A program made the position numbers and the translations under genes. A DNA stretch of 64,000 nt from Gastracanthus pulcherrimus (Eukaryota; Arthropoda; Insecta; Hymenoptera; Pteromalidae): the NCBI GenBank assembly GCA_949152435.1, contig OX424574.1, positions 13,609,754 through 13,673,753 of the forward strand, in the 5' to 3' direction. Below the pieces are notes generated by a model. That model did no database searches, was not told the origin of the DNA, and was given only the letters and a program-made list of their open reading frames with translations. This document shows, in pieces, positions 1-12,349 of this stretch (the first letter of the stretch is position 1; the number at the start of each line of letters is the position of its first letter).

Positions 1-830
1 GAATGGGCCTTCTTTATTTCTTTTTTAATTCAACATAGGAAATTTACTGGTAGATTTACTGATCATTGAAAGAATGTTAATGCGTTATAAGTTGCTTGGG
101 ACAGGATATTGAATTTGGGTCTCCTTTGGTAAAAGAAAGAATTGCAAATTTCTTAACAATATTTAGTTAAAAGAAAATGCAGTTTTAAGTTTAACTGAAA
201 TTTGGGGATTGTAAGCAAAGTATATATATATATGCTATACTCACACTTTTCTTAAGCTTAAAATTTCTTCACAGGAAATTTTTTTGTAAAGAAGGCTTGG
301 ATTATGTCATTTGCCAAAGGAAATCAAAAGTTTAGCTCAACATCATGGTTCAAGTTTAGGGCATACTTGAGTCAAACCTGACCAATTTTACTTGGACAGC
401 TCACCATTCATTGTATGAACTTGCATCTTAAGAAGTAATTTTGAATTGACTCGATGATTAGCATTAGTTCATAGATGATTCCGTTATTTTACAGTACTAA
501 ATTGATAAACTACCATGTTGATTGATTTTTCTTTTTAACTTATCAATCGACATAGAAATTACATATAAATCAATAATTTCTACACATAGAAAAATTCGTA
601 TTATTACAAATAGATTTTCCACTTTTACCAAAAAGTATTATAATTTGGTCACAGACTATTAATATCCAAAAAATAACAATACTTTCCAGGAGGTTTTAAT
701 ATACGTAAAATAACTTATAATTTATAATCTTAAATCTCAACCAAATTGTACTGTATTCTTTCTGAATTTTTTCTGCTATCATTACAAACATTTTTTACAA
801 TCTTCACGAAATTTTACTCTACAATTTCTT
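1..830. other. AT-rich spacer, nothing recognised
   Basis: AT-rich non-coding DNA with a short TA run near 221-232. I see no splice-flanked coding segment, RNA gene or repeat pair. Confidence 0.5.
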
Positions 831-839
831 TCCACATAA

Positions 840-1860
840 GACCAAAATCAAATCCTTATTCCATTCCTTCCAGAATGCAAAACCTCAAATCTTATAAGAA
901 ATCGAATCATGTTACTTCCAATTCAACTCTCTCCGAATCATCGCAGCATTCTCCGCAAAAGTAAAACTCTCGCGCCCTCGTTCCACCCCCACATTCCATC
1001 GAAACTCGAACAAAGCCGAGAATCCTATCTCTCTCTTTCTCTCTCATACACACACCACGCTTCCCCGAAATTAAACGCATCAAAACAAATAATCAAACTG
1101 TACCGCGCAACAGCAACCAAAGAAGACAAAGACAATCCCCCAGACTGCAGCCGCGAGAAGTAGGGAAAGCTCACGAAAACTCCGCGCAAATGTATACATT
1201 ACAGCCGTGCCGGGGAGAATGGAAGCGCGCAGAGAAGACACGTCTCGTATAGGAGCTCGCGGAACAGAAACTGAAGATGGCACGTGTTGTATAGCGCGGG
1301 CGCGCGCGCCTCGCAGCCCGCTGCAAATGGGGAAGCACCAAGAAGCAGGCATGCAGCTATATAGGATACTACAGACAGAGAAAGAGAAAGAGAGAGAGAG
1401 AGAAACAGGGTCAGAGAGGGAGCGTGCACGCGCATTCGCGGTTACACTCGCGTAATGTTCCACGTACTTACACACAGACTGTGTTTCTGTCTTTGCGCGA
1501 GCGAGCGAGTCTCTCGTAACAGCCGGGCCCGAGAGAGAAAGGGGAGGCAAACAACAAATGCGCCGGAACACCGGAGAAACTACACACGGATACGGAGATA
1601 CAGAGGCGTGCTTGGGCTGTATAGGGGTATACGGTGTGTAGATGTTGTGTGGCTCGTTCGCAGCGTTATACGGGGTGGGCCACAATGGGAATCCGCGGGA
1701 AGCGCGGAATCAATGGTGCAGTTGGCGAGCGGATTCTTCTTAGTGTGGAGCTACGTTGGAGACTGGGGGTTATTGTTGATGGGGATGGGATTGTAGTTTG
1801 TTCTTGACGATGATTGAGGGTGGGTTTGCAATAGTAATTGAAATTGAATAATGGGTTGCG
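840..1860. other. GC-rich mirror-skew island 1
   Basis: The left arm (about 840-1160) is rich in C and A, for example CATTCCTTCCAG and runs of ACC and CTC. The core (about 1180-1640) holds a CG alternation near 1297-1310 and a GA-rich tract near 1378-1405. It also has TATA-like strings such as CTATATAGG and GGGTATACGG. The right arm (1640-1860) turns G/T-rich, with TTGTTGATGGGGATGGGA. Open frames on both strands here follow composition and show no domain. I infer a candidate regulatory or initiation island; that function is unproven. Confidence 0.55.
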
Positions 1861-1869
1861 GTTAGGAGG

Positions 1870-2700
1870 TTTTGTAAAAGGATGTTTACGGATTTTTACG
1901 AATGGTTGATAATTCGGTATAAAATACGTTGTTGTTGTTGCACTTGCAGAATTTTAATACATAGATACTATTTCAGTGATTGTATATTTTAATGTTTAAG
2001 CTTCTTTTATTGTACTAATAATTTATTCATATTTAAATTTACACTTTCTGTTCTAAAATTTGATAAACTATAACAGTAAATATCAAAATTTAGAGACAAC
2101 GTAGTTTGAGCTGTTGATTTTACTTAAAAGGGATATTGATATATGCATTGCGGTAATTTTTTTATAAATTTAATCAATGACTCTATACTAATAAGTTATT
2201 TGAATGTATTTTCATCTTCGATATAATGATTATTACACTTAAGCTTATTGAATTTCACAATAAAACTATAATCATTGCTAAAAATGTATATTCAGTATTG
2301 AAATGTATTGAACATTTTATCAGTAATGGTAAATTTGTATAACAATGCATTTGCTACTTTCTACGAAAGCAGTACAATTTTCTAGACTATTTCCTTTTGC
2401 CAATCTGCAATTTGGAGCTCCGACATACAGGCACAGCACGCAACAATCGCGAATCTGGGACAAAGATCTCGATACCCATTCGAGTTTCAATGTTCAAATA
2501 TTCAAGATTCCCTCATAGCAGATTTTAACACAATCGACACAATTTCTGCTAAAACTATAAAAATTGTTTAAAAATTTTCACAACGTACTCATTGATTTAT
2601 ACACTATATCAAAGAAACGAAACTTCAACAACCCTTACAGTCAGCAAGATAAAAAGACACCTCCACTTCTTACACAAAAATCTGCTTTCTGCTAAAATTA
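1870..2700. other. AT-rich spacer, nothing recognised
   Basis: AT-rich with a mildly GC patch near 2400-2480. I translated that patch on the minus strand in three frames and found no recognisable protein or splice frame. Confidence 0.4.
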
Positions 2701-2707
2701 TAAAAAC

Positions 2708-3147
2708 CCGTGTAAAAAAATTAGTCTGGCAATAGTCAGGCTCAATAAGTCTGTCGAAAGTCTTGCAGAAGTCCGTCAGAAGTCTGGCTTTGGCCACTAT
2801 GCCAGACTTTAGACAAAATGTGCAAAACAAAAGCATCGCGTCATGTCAAATTGCCAGTAACCTACATTTTTGTCTCTTTTTTACAAATATTCATATTTTA
2901 AACAAGATTGCAATATGTAAAAAAACTTTTCTCCTATTTTATCGAAAAGTACGTATTTTCACTATTCTAGTCGATACTAATAATTAATGTACTACTCTAA
3001 TTATTTACTTGTGAAAAATGAGTTTTCTTGACATAATTCCAAAAAAAGTCTGCCATAGTGGCCTAAGCCAGACTTTTGGAAGACTTTCGCCAGACTTGTC
3101 AAGCCAGATTAATCCCAGACTAGTGCCAGACTAATTTTTTTACACAA
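2708..3147. mobile_element. MITE, CCGTGT family, copy 1
   Basis: A palindromic non-coding element of about 440 bp. Its ends are mirror images: GTGTAAAAAAATTAGTCTGG on the left and its complement, with one-base drift, ending at about 3145. The arms are roughly 110 bp and built from repeated AGTCTGGC and AAGTCTT words. The centre is AT-rich and matches the centre of the copy at 4440-4855, including GACAAAAT, AACAAAAGCAT and TGTACTA blocks. It has no transposase, so it must have been moved by another element. I cannot fix a target-site duplication. Confidence 0.8.
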
Positions 3148-3149
3148 CC

Positions 3150-3860
3150 TTCTAAAATTTTTTCCCAACGAACCCATCATTTCCTACATAATCAAACCAA
3201 CAACCTACATAATCAAACCAAGCTTAAACAACCCTTTTGCCAACAAGCCAAAACAAAACCCCCACCACCTCTTATTACCCACTACCCAAAAACCTAATTT
3301 CCCAGCGAAATTCCAACTGCACCCTCCTCGACGCGAGAGATCCCTGCTTCTGATACACCCCATATAAACGCATCTCTCTCTCTCTCTTTCTCTCTCCCCC
3401 TCTCCGCGCAACGTTGCAACACGCAGAGGAGAAGCGGCGGCAGCAGCGTGTTGCGCTTGAATTATCGCGATAGTTCGCGGATCCTCCCTCAGGATGCTTT
3501 CGCATTTAGAGAAAGCCAGAGGCGGGTGGGCGGGCGGACGCATTACTTTTCGAATTAGCCCGCGAGCGCGCATTTCGCGTTATGCACGCCTTATCGAGCT
3601 TCCAGATTAAGCGAACTGCTCGCCCCTCGCCGAGAGCGAGTACACGTGTATAAAAACGACGGGTGCACAGCTCGGCGACGGCGGTAAGAAGGATAATTAC
3701 GGAAGAACGGGATAGGGAGGAGGGAGTTTAGAGATGTTATATTGTGGGAGCTTGCGAGCTTTCTTGTTTATACAGTGGAAGCTCGATATGTTGAATGCCT
3801 GTTTAGGTTGAGGATTTTTGTCGTTCACACGAGAAAGGTAGCTGTAATTCGAATTATTCT
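3150..3860. other. GC-rich mirror-skew island 2
   Basis: The left arm (3150-3360) is C/A-rich, with words such as CCCCCACCACC. A CT microsatellite at about 3370-3403 leads into a CpG-dense core (3405-3680) that contains GTGTATAAAAACG. The right arm (3690-3860) is G-rich, with GGGATAGGGAGGAGGGAG. No conserved reading frame is seen. Confidence 0.55.
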
Positions 3861-3869
3861 TTGGGATTA

Positions 3870-4430
3870 AAATACCCAGCTAGATTGAATTTTTAATCAA
3901 CAAATCCTTTAATTGTTTGTTGAAATTTGTAGCACATTTGCTCATTACAATGATGATACAATCATGCTTGATTCCGATCTATATTAAGAATTAGAAATAT
4001 ATTTACAAATTTTAATTCGTCGATTAGTCTTTTTAATAATCGGTAAAATGAATTGCAAGCAAAGAATCAGAGAATTATAACTTCTACTCAAAAAATAAAA
4101 TTGATTAAAAACGTAGAAAATATAATAAATGAAAACATGACCTTCAATATTCGAATAATTGAACTTTTATGCAAAAACAGAAATCAAGCGGTTTAATTCT
4201 ACGACGTGTTCTTAATACAAAGGTTAAAATGATGCTGATTTGCAATTATTATAAACAAGTATAACTGTTTTGTAACACTCTTTATCTATTTATGATTAGT
4301 CAATAAAAGAGATCACAGTCGAAACTCGAACTCATTCTAATCAATTATTTTTACAAGATTGCATATAACCATGATGCAGAAATATTTATTTAAAATTATT
4401 AACATTCTGAAAATTCATGTTATGAAAATA
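3870..4430. other. AT-rich spacer, nothing recognised
   Basis: AT-rich non-coding sequence without recognisable repeats or coding signal. Confidence 0.5.
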
Positions 4431-4439
4431 CAATACTCT

Positions 4440-4855
4440 CCGTGTAAAAAAAAATAGTCTGGGACAAATCTGGCAAGAGTCAAGCTCCGAAAGTCTTGTA
4501 AAAGTCTGGCTAGTCAGACGATGCCAGACTTTTGGACAAAATTTGCGAAACAAAAGCATGGCGCTCTATGAAGTCTGCACTAACCTAAATTTATATCTCT
4601 TTTTTCACAAATATTAAATTGTTACATAAGATTGTAATATTAAAAGAACCTTTTCTGCTGTTGAATCGAACGATTCTGGTCGATATTAATAATAAGTGTA
4701 CTATTCTAATTAATTACATATAAAAATACTTTTTCGTGACATAAATTCAACAAAAGTCTGAAATAAAGTCTGGCATATAGTCTGTCATCGTCCGACCTGC
4801 CAGACTTTTACAAGACTTTTGCCAGACTTGTCCCAGACTTTCTTTTATTACACGG
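4440..4855. mobile_element. MITE, CCGTGT family, copy 2
   Basis: A 416-bp element ending in CCGTGTAA on the left and TTACACGG on the right, followed inside both ends by AGTCTGGGACAA or its complement. The interior aligns with the copy at 2708-3147, but the two have diverged by many substitutions and small gaps, so neither is a recent insertion. It does not encode a protein. Confidence 0.85.
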
Positions 4856-4859
4856 GTAT

Positions 4860-5480
4860 GCTTATTCGTAATATCCGTAACAGGGGATTCCGCAGTGATT
4901 AAATTAACAGTTTCTGACGAAAAAGTATGATGAAAAATATTTATCTCCCAGACGTCTATGAAATTATGCCGAGTCCCTGTCTCGCCCTCGGTGCTGCAGT
5001 TAATTAAGATTCGCGCGATGAAAACGCACAAGAGTTTAGCCAGCTCTGATGAAATCCCATTTTCTTTCTTTGCGCCTCTGCCGAGTCTTCGCCACCATCA
5101 GCGCCTTTTTCCCGCGCGTTCGCTGGGAGTTGCGGTCGGGAGGGAAATATACGTAGCGGCGTACTTTTTTTTTTTTTGATAAATTAATTTACCTTTTTAG
5201 CGTGCACAACGCGCACAGGGGGTTGCGGCTGGATTATGAGAGCAGATATGCTAATAGTTTACTGTAAATTGTGCGCGCACGCTTGATTTATGTGTGTTTG
5301 CGATATGGCGGGCGAGATTACGTCGCTGGGCATTATTTCGTATATAATTAAGATTATTAAATATTGGGTAGATAGAGCCGTGCGGAATATTGCGCGAGTT
5401 TATCGGTCGTGGTGGATAATATGGTTGGTATTGTACTTTTTAAGCGCATAATATATGATTTTACCGGGAGAGTTATGTGA
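4860..5480. other. GC-rich mirror-skew island 3
   Basis: A weaker example. The left part (4950-5100) contains GTCCCTGTCTCGCCCTCG and is mildly C-rich. The core near 5080-5300 is CpG-rich. The right part is G/T-rich (GGGGGTTGCGGCTGGATTATG, then TGTGTGTTTGCGATATGGC). Confidence 0.4.
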
Positions 5481-5489
5481 ATTCGCTGA

Positions 5490-6290
5490 AAGAATTGATT
5501 GGTGATAGGTACTTAGCACTCTATAGTGAAAAACAGTTTATTTTGGGTTATCACGTTGTTTAGTAAGTTATAATATGCTACTATAATATTAAATAATAGC
5601 TTTTCAGTAAAAATATTTACTTTTATTACAAGTTAACAATTTAGTTGAAAAATAGTATATACAATGGTAGCTGAACCATAACTTATTTTAGTATATTATT
5701 TTAGTATACAGTATACTTATATCTGCTTAGTACAGGTTACTGCAGCATGGAGAAATGTAATAGGTACCAATTTTGCACTAGAAAATCTAACACTTTTTGT
5801 ACCATTTGTATCGTTTATCAAGATTTTCTAATTTAAATAACAAAAATAACATTTTTGCAATACATTTATGAAAAAATTGTATTTTTTTTATTAATTTAAT
5901 ACATTCAAAATTATAATATAGTTAAAAAACCTTAATAAATGTTTAAAATTTTTGTTGTTACTGAGGATAAGTGTATACCTTATACAAAACGATTCAAAGG
6001 AAACAAAAGAAAATAACTTTAGATATTTATCAACAGATGAATTTTGTCAACGAACAAAAGTCATCGGGTGATGGTTAGGAGCTCTGGTACAAGTATGCTT
6101 GTAATCGTCTACTTTCATGGTAAAAGGTATATTGTACTAATAAGTACAGAAAATATGTTACACTTTATCAAATTTGTATCTCAGAAAATAGCTACATGGG
6201 CCATGAAACGTTATTTGCTCATCAAACTCAGTAACAATTTTCTCTAAATAAATCGGTAACAATTTACCTTATTACATCCTGCCAATTCAA
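5490..6290. other. AT-rich spacer, nothing recognised
   Basis: AT-rich sequence. A 67-residue open frame at 6044-6247 has no recognisable family or splice context. Confidence 0.45.
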
Positions 6291-6780
6291 TCGTTACTTA
6301 CGCTCGCAACTCTCTCCACAATCTTCCACAACTTCACCGGTGCCGTGATCACCGATGTACAAGACAGTTTCTCTCCTCCAGGGACTATACAAGTCGTAAA
6401 CGCAAGAGACGAGGAGAAAGAGAGAAAAACACATAGAGGTTATAGTTAACTCACCTGCTCGGGAGATTCGGTGATGAAGGAGTGGCAGTACTGGACGCTG
6501 AAGTGGGCCCGGGGCTCGCGGGCCAGGAAGCTGAACTGGCCGTTGCGGGGCTCACAGGTCGCGTACGAGATGCGCCTCAACGCGTGGGCCATTTGCACAC
6601 GCTGAAACAGAAAGATCGTGGCCTTTCGTTACTTCACTTCTTTTGTACATTTTTCCTGTAGTGTTATGTTTATGCGTACGTGGGATGATATCGTACTTTG
6701 TAAGTGGTTTCTATTTGTAGGCCTGTTACAGTGATTTGGAGGTGGTTAATTTTATTTTTAATCTCATTCGTAGATAGTAA
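6290..6780. other. Skewed island around the PTB exon
   Basis: Intronic flanks of the exon at 6455-6601. To the left (6290-6390) the plus strand is C/A-rich, with CGCTCGCAACTCTCTCCAC. To the right (6640-6780) it is G/T-rich, with GCGTACGTGGGATGATATCG and GGAGGTGG. The arrangement matches the non-coding islands elsewhere, with the exon in the core position. Confidence 0.4.
6455..6601 (-). CDS. Internal exon of an SH2D5-like PTB/PID-domain adaptor
   Basis: On the minus strand this is a 147-bp, 49-codon internal exon, phase 0 at both ends. It is preceded by CTGTTTCAG and followed by GTGAGTTAAC, both good splice sites. It encodes MAHALRRISYATCEP from its fourth residue, then QFSFLAREPRA and a YCHSF motif. 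That is the middle of a phosphotyrosine-binding (PTB/PID) domain: the helix-strand junction ending in the typical cysteine-histidine-phenylalanine strand. From memory, human SH2D5 carries MAHALRRI, then QF-F-AR-PR and CH-F in the same order, so I call it an SH2D5-like adaptor. PTB domains bind NPxY-like peptides or phosphoinositides in the cytoplasm. The exon is GC-rich (mostly G or C at third positions), unlike its flanks. Exons encoding the rest of the PTB domain and any SH2 domain were not found in the window, so the introns are long. The exact orthologue is inference; the PTB assignment is firmer. Confidence 0.85.
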
Positions 6781-7690
6781 TTGGATATTTATAAATATAA
6801 ATAAAAATGCCCGATTACTGGCTGTAAATGAGATTGATCTATACCAGGCAAAATTAACACCGATTTACTGATATTAGTTTTTTTAATAATTTATTACTTA
6901 GTTGAAGTATTTGAGATCATATTGGGGATAAATTCGTCTACTGTAATCAAATACTTGCTATTTTATTGGCATTATTTCATACAAATCAAATTTTTAGCTA
7001 AAGAATTGTTTATAGTATTATCATAAAATATAACTCTCTTCAAATTGTTATATGAAGTATAAAAATTTAGAGTCTAAAGCCAAAATGTAGACGAATTTTT
7101 TATTTGTATAAACTGTGTAAGTAGACTCGTTTAACCTGTTATTTGAATCATAACTATAACTCATACACTTATGTCTACTTATAATAACAATATATTTGTT
7201 ATGTTATTATTTACGTTGTCTTTTTCTTGCAAATCGCAATTTGCGAGAGTGAAATTTATGCTTTCATAATGTGGAATGCATGGAGTGTTTCGGTATCTCG
7301 TCCTTGGGTATTAAAGGGAATTTCAAACAAAGGAAATAATTACAATTTCTGCATCTAAAATTTGCTTCCATAACAATAAAGAAATTTTTGAGATAACGAA
7401 TGAGCGAAAACATACTGCAGAATTAAAAAGTAAATTCTTTTAATATAAAAAGCATGCGTGAGTGCGGGAGCTTTAAAGTATCAAAAGAAAGCTGATTATC
7501 GCTGTGTCTAGATAAAGCGCGCCGACTTTAAAGCGAAAGAATACTTTCCTCGTCCCTGAAAAGGTTTAAAACATCCAGATTCAAAATATGCATTACATTG
7601 CTATAATTAAAAAATGCCTACTACGTATTTACCATCTTTTACGTTACAAATATAATTTAAACTACAAAATTACTCAACATTTTTGTCCAG
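6780..7690. other. AT-rich spacer, nothing recognised
   Basis: AT-rich intron-like sequence with no repeat or coding signal recognised. Confidence 0.45.
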
Positions 7691-7699
7691 TGCAATAAA

Positions 7700-8480
7700 A
7701 ATCAAATAAACTTTAATTTCAACTCTCCGTCGCCAAATTTGATTACAAGCAACTCTCACAAGCAATATCTTCCCAACCGACCAACTGAAAAACAGCAGCA
7801 TCTCCGATAAATTTTAATTACACTCGACGCAAACTCGAATGCCGCTGCTCCCAAAAAAAGAAAGAAAAAACCAACGCGCTCGCGCGCCCCTAACATCTTT
7901 TTAATCTCGACAAGGGAAAAAACAGAAGAAGAAGCAGAAAAAAAACCTCGAGAGTACCTCCCTCTCCCACTCTCGAGCGCGAAATTTCCTCATCGCGAAT
8001 AAAAGCCAAGGAGAGAGCAGGAGAGGCTACACTTGACACTATTACACTTTTCCGAGCTTCTTTTTTTTTGCTCTCCTTTGCGTAGTTTCTCATTTAAATG
8101 CAAGTCTTTGGAAAGTAGCCGGCCGAGGAACACTGTACAAGGTATAGAGAGCGCGAGATTCAATCTCTCCGGGTGAGCAGCAGCAGCGGCGGCTACACGA
8201 GTCGATTATTGCGAGCACGCGACGCACTAGACGGGGCGACGGAGAGGAAGCCCTTGCCCGAGTGCTGCCGACTTATGGCCCCCGGGATCCGGGCATTTTT
8301 CAAATAAAGCGCCGGTTGTACGGCTGTGAGGGTGTGTAGGTGCGACTTGGACGTGGGTAAGTGTACGCTGCGGATTATAAACGCGGTGCGGTCTGGGTTT
8401 AGTTTGCGGAGAGTGTTTATACGCGTGTGTGTGCGTGTGTACATGTATGTGCATGTGTGTGTTAATTAAATGTTGAGAAT
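7700..8480. other. GC-rich mirror-skew island 4
   Basis: The C/A-rich left arm (7710-8080) includes CTTCCCAACCGACCAACTG. The core at 8100-8300 contains GCAGCAGCAGCGGCGGC and CCCCCGGGATCCGGGC. The right arm (8310-8480) is G/T-rich, with TGTGAGGGTGTGTAGGTG and a run of alternating GT words near 8420-8460. Confidence 0.55.
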
Positions 8481-8489
8481 AGGCGAAAA

Positions 8490-9103
8490 GATAGGAACGT
8501 AGCAAAATATGATGGATACTTTAAGCATAATTTTGTTGTTGTATAAGTAATGTACGGGGAAAGAATCTTAACTATTTTAGTATATGAGAGTTGACGGTTT
8601 TGAAGCACTAGATCTAATATGCGATGAAAGTATAATATGCTCTGAGCAAAAATTGAATTGATCATACCATTTTATTATAAGTACGTAAATTAGAGCGCAG
8701 CTACAGTTTACTAAGAGAGCACGACAGGGATGATGATATTTCTCAAGCCTCATACCTTGAAAGCACACCGCCGTACGAAAAATCTATAGATATGTAAAAT
8801 TTTCTATTCAAATGTAATAATTTTTTTACACAAACTTTTATATTCTTTTTAAAACTATAAAATTCTTGATTTATATTTTTTATTTTAAAATTTAAAACTT
8901 TATGTTTTGTTGTTCTAGATTTAAATTGTATTTACAAAGAGTAATAGCTTAGGTAATAAGGTAAAATAACTTTAAAAACTATCATCATTGCCTGTAATTG
9001 TCACTATCTGAAAAATCATATACCATGCCAGTACTATTGTAAATTTACTTTGTTATTATTACAAATTTATTATAAAATATTATAATTTGTATCTTAAGGC
9101 CTG

Positions 9104-9134
<31 letters not shown>

Positions 9135-9760
9135 ATTTGCACACAATAAAAACTAAAATACTGCTAACACAATACGTATATTAATGTTCCGTGTGTTATC
9201 GCATGTATTTTACATTTTGCTATTAAAGTCATGAATTTTGCCTAAAATAGCACTCAAAATTGAGTTATTTTCAACGAAGGAAATCGTTTTAGGAAAATGT
9301 GTCACGCCTGTTAGCAAACTGAAAACAGATTATGAAATTTCCTATTTCTGTCCAAACGCATTTACAGCGAGTACAATACAGTGCAGCGTAAATTCATAGT
9401 CAATATTCTAAAAACAAATTGTTTTAATGTTATAAAGTAACTTTTTCTTTAAATATTGGGTACATAAAAACACGCATATAAAAATGAGAAAATACCTATA
9501 TCAAGGTAAAAGTATTACAAATATGACAAAAAAGAAAGAAAATATTATAAGAAAATATAGTTCAGATGGAGGATAAACAACAATTTATAGCAGCGCTTAT
9601 CATTAATCACTGATATCAAATTTCACGCGAGTTCATAAAACACGAAAAATGGTATAGTTATAAAAATCAATCTTATGAAAAAATAAAATATCAATTATAT
9701 ATGATAAAATATTAATCCTCAAGTAAAAATGAACTGTTTGTAATTAAAACAGCATTCAGT
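8490..9760. other. AT-rich spacer
   Basis: AT-rich non-coding sequence. It contains an AAAT microsatellite (listed separately); nothing else is recognised. Confidence 0.45.
9105..9135. repeat. (AAAT)n microsatellite
   Basis: About eight perfect AAAT units. Confidence 0.95.
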
Positions 9761-9769
9761 GTCATACAT

Positions 9770-10450
9770 CTTAACCCAATTCAACTTCATAAATCAAAAT
9801 AAATCCTCACAAACCATGAAACCACGCAATCTCCCCCGTTCATCCAAAATGCCATTCTACCACACCCCACTTTCTCAATCTCTCCAAAAAATCAACATAA
9901 CCTCACTCGCTCCTTTTCGCCAAAAAGCCCGGCTACATAAAAATCCTCGCTCCCAACACCAGCTGCAGCAGCAGCACACACCATTCTCTCTCTCTCTCTC
10001 TCGTCTCGTCATTTTTCTTCGGGCGTCGTCGTCGATTTTTTCGCGCTTCATCTCTCGTCCCGGGCTTATCCGTCCCTCGCCGCTGCTACTGCCGGCGGCC
10101 TTTTTTGCCCGGTGATTTCGCCGCGCCACCGGCGAACAAGCGCCGCGGCTCTCGTCGTGTCTTCTTTTTTTTTCGGCCGACCCTGCCACGGCAAAGTGAA
10201 TGTGTTGCGAGAGCGAGGCGGAAGCTTCCGCGATGTATATATGTATATATATAGGTACAGGGACTATACTAGGTTTATCCGTGTTCGAGAGTGGAAGGAG
10301 TGTGCAGGGATGGGAAAAAAGTGAGAAATTGGAATGGAAGAGGTGAGGTGGAAGAGAGAGAGAGAGAGAGGAGTGAATAAATGGAGTCAATGATGAACTT
10401 CCGCGATGTTTATGATACAGTTTATGAGTGATATACGTGTAATAAGTGAC
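9770..10450. other. GC-rich mirror-skew island 5
   Basis: The left arm (9770-9980) is C/A-rich with CAATCTCCCCCGTTCATCC, and a CT microsatellite follows at about 9985-10003. The core (10010-10200) has CGTCGTCGTCG and CCGCCGCTGCTACTGCC. TATA-like ATGTATATATATAGG lies at about 10238-10253. The right arm (10260-10400) is G-rich and ends in a GA microsatellite at 10355-10372. The CT tract on the left and GA tract on the right mirror each other. Confidence 0.6.
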
Positions 10451-10459
10451 GAAAGTGGT

Positions 10460-12340
10460 TTTGTTTTTAAAAATTATATATATAAAGGTGAAAGAAAATA
10501 ATTTTTTAAGTCTATAGTTTGTTTGTAGGAATTCTTTGAAATATATAATTATAGTTTAAAAAAAGACAATTTAGTCATCTTTAATTAGATACGTTAGCAG
10601 TTTACACGTTTTGTCAGTCAAAGAAATTGAGGATAAATGGCAAAATAGTTTCGCATAATTTTAAATCGTACCTGTAGAATGAGACTATGACAACCCAAAA
10701 TTTGGTTAAAAAGGTTGAGAAACTGTAACAATAATAAAAGTGAAGAAAAAATTCTCTATTACACATGTGAAAAATTTACCTTACCCGCTTGCTGTTATAC
10801 AAACATGCCGAATAACGGTATAATTCGAAAAATAGCATTTTGAGAAAAACGTGGGAATCCAAGTAAAAAGAGAGTTGCATAAAATACTTTGACAGGAACA
10901 TCAGGTACTTAAATATATACCTATAGAATACCAAAAATTATACAATAAATTAAAAAACCAACTGTTTATTAAAAAATGGAAATTTCCAGTTATGCGGTTT
11001 TTTCAAAGAACGAGTCTATTTTTATAGAAAGAAAAATTAATTTTACAAAAAAATATTTATTCATATATTATAATATTGAATGTACACTATATGTAGACTC
11101 TCCATTTTTATTTCTTTGATTTTTTTTCTTAATTTTTTCAGCTCTTTCAGTTTTTTGCATTAATATTAATATATTGCTTTTGCGTTTTAAATTTTAACAT
11201 TATAGTAGACGTTTTCTTCGGTCACGTCAATGATTTAGTTTTCTCATTATTTGTCTTATTACTAACAACTTCTTTATTACTAATTCACTTTTGTTCTTTT
11301 TCGTGTACTATGAGTTATACTGTTATTCCAAAGATCGCTTTAAATACGCTACTTAAATATATGTATATCATCTTGTAGTTAACATATGTGTATCGTGTGT
11401 TTCTGATTAATTTTATAACATTAACTCAAAAGTGTACTAAATCGAGTTATACCGATACTCGGCGCATCCCCTCAATTCTGAGTTGTTATATAGCCTTGTT
11501 TTGAGGGTGTGAAGAGTTCTTGTTAACGTATAACATGGCTAAAAAGTTTTTAGCCAAGTTGTTGTAACATCAGGTAGAATACATTAATTTTAATCCAGTT
11601 AAATTAGAATATGTTACGCTTATACACGGCGTCAGCGTCTATGCAATTAACTATACTCAAGTGTACAACGGAAACTTAACATTTTGTGCACTGGCAACGC
11701 AGGATATCTATAGCAGAATAAATTAAGCAGTTCAAAAAAGAAGTAACTGTATTTTTTTTCATATGCAAAATAATAAGAACACGCGTATGAAATTTTCTGC
11801 GTATATCGCTGGAGTGTTGCTGTGCTAAATTTAGCGTACTCGCGCTTTTCAACAAAAGAATCGCGCCTGGAGTCGTTTGTGCACGTGGCCTCTTGCACCG
11901 AGGACAAAGCGCCCGGCACTCATCGCACTCGGCAAACAATACCAAGCAAACAATAAGAATTTGACATTCGTATACTTCTCTTCTTGCAGTCCCTAATCTA
12001 AAAATAAGCTAGCCTACTGTATCCTGCCCAAATATGGGTTGTTTAGTACTGTGGAATAAGTCCATTTTGAAAATTTGGCAAATACAGTTCATGATCGATC
12101 GAGGATTTTACAAGCAGCACAATATTGTATAATTCTTAACACAATCCTACAGAATTAAATCTATTTCTGTAATTAAATGTCTGAAATTACTTGTCACGAA
12201 TTTTATCAATGATGACATGATTTTCAGCGTTTGTAAATTATAAAAATTATAAAAATGGTCTTACAACATTTTACTTCTGAATAGCTCATACATATACGAT
12301 ACTTTAAGATCTCTACTTACGTAGTAAAAAATTTCGTTTT
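10460..12340. other. AT-rich spacer with a small GC patch
   Basis: Mostly AT-rich. A moderately GC patch at 11810-11940 gives a minus-strand open frame (11676-11945) with several Cys residues. It has no recognisable domain and shades into low-complexity AT-rich sequence, so I do not call a gene. Confidence 0.4.
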
Positions 12341-12349
12341 AGAAAATCT

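Noticed and set aside
1080..1685. 201-residue minus-strand open frame
   Set aside because: It lies in a skewed GC-rich core with GA and CG repeats. The translation is Ser/Leu-rich low complexity, overlapped by frames on the other strand.
11676..11945. Minus-strand frame with a Cys-rich start
   Set aside because: A few Cys pairs resemble a zinc-binding motif, but the rest is AT-driven. No splice sites or family could be recognised.
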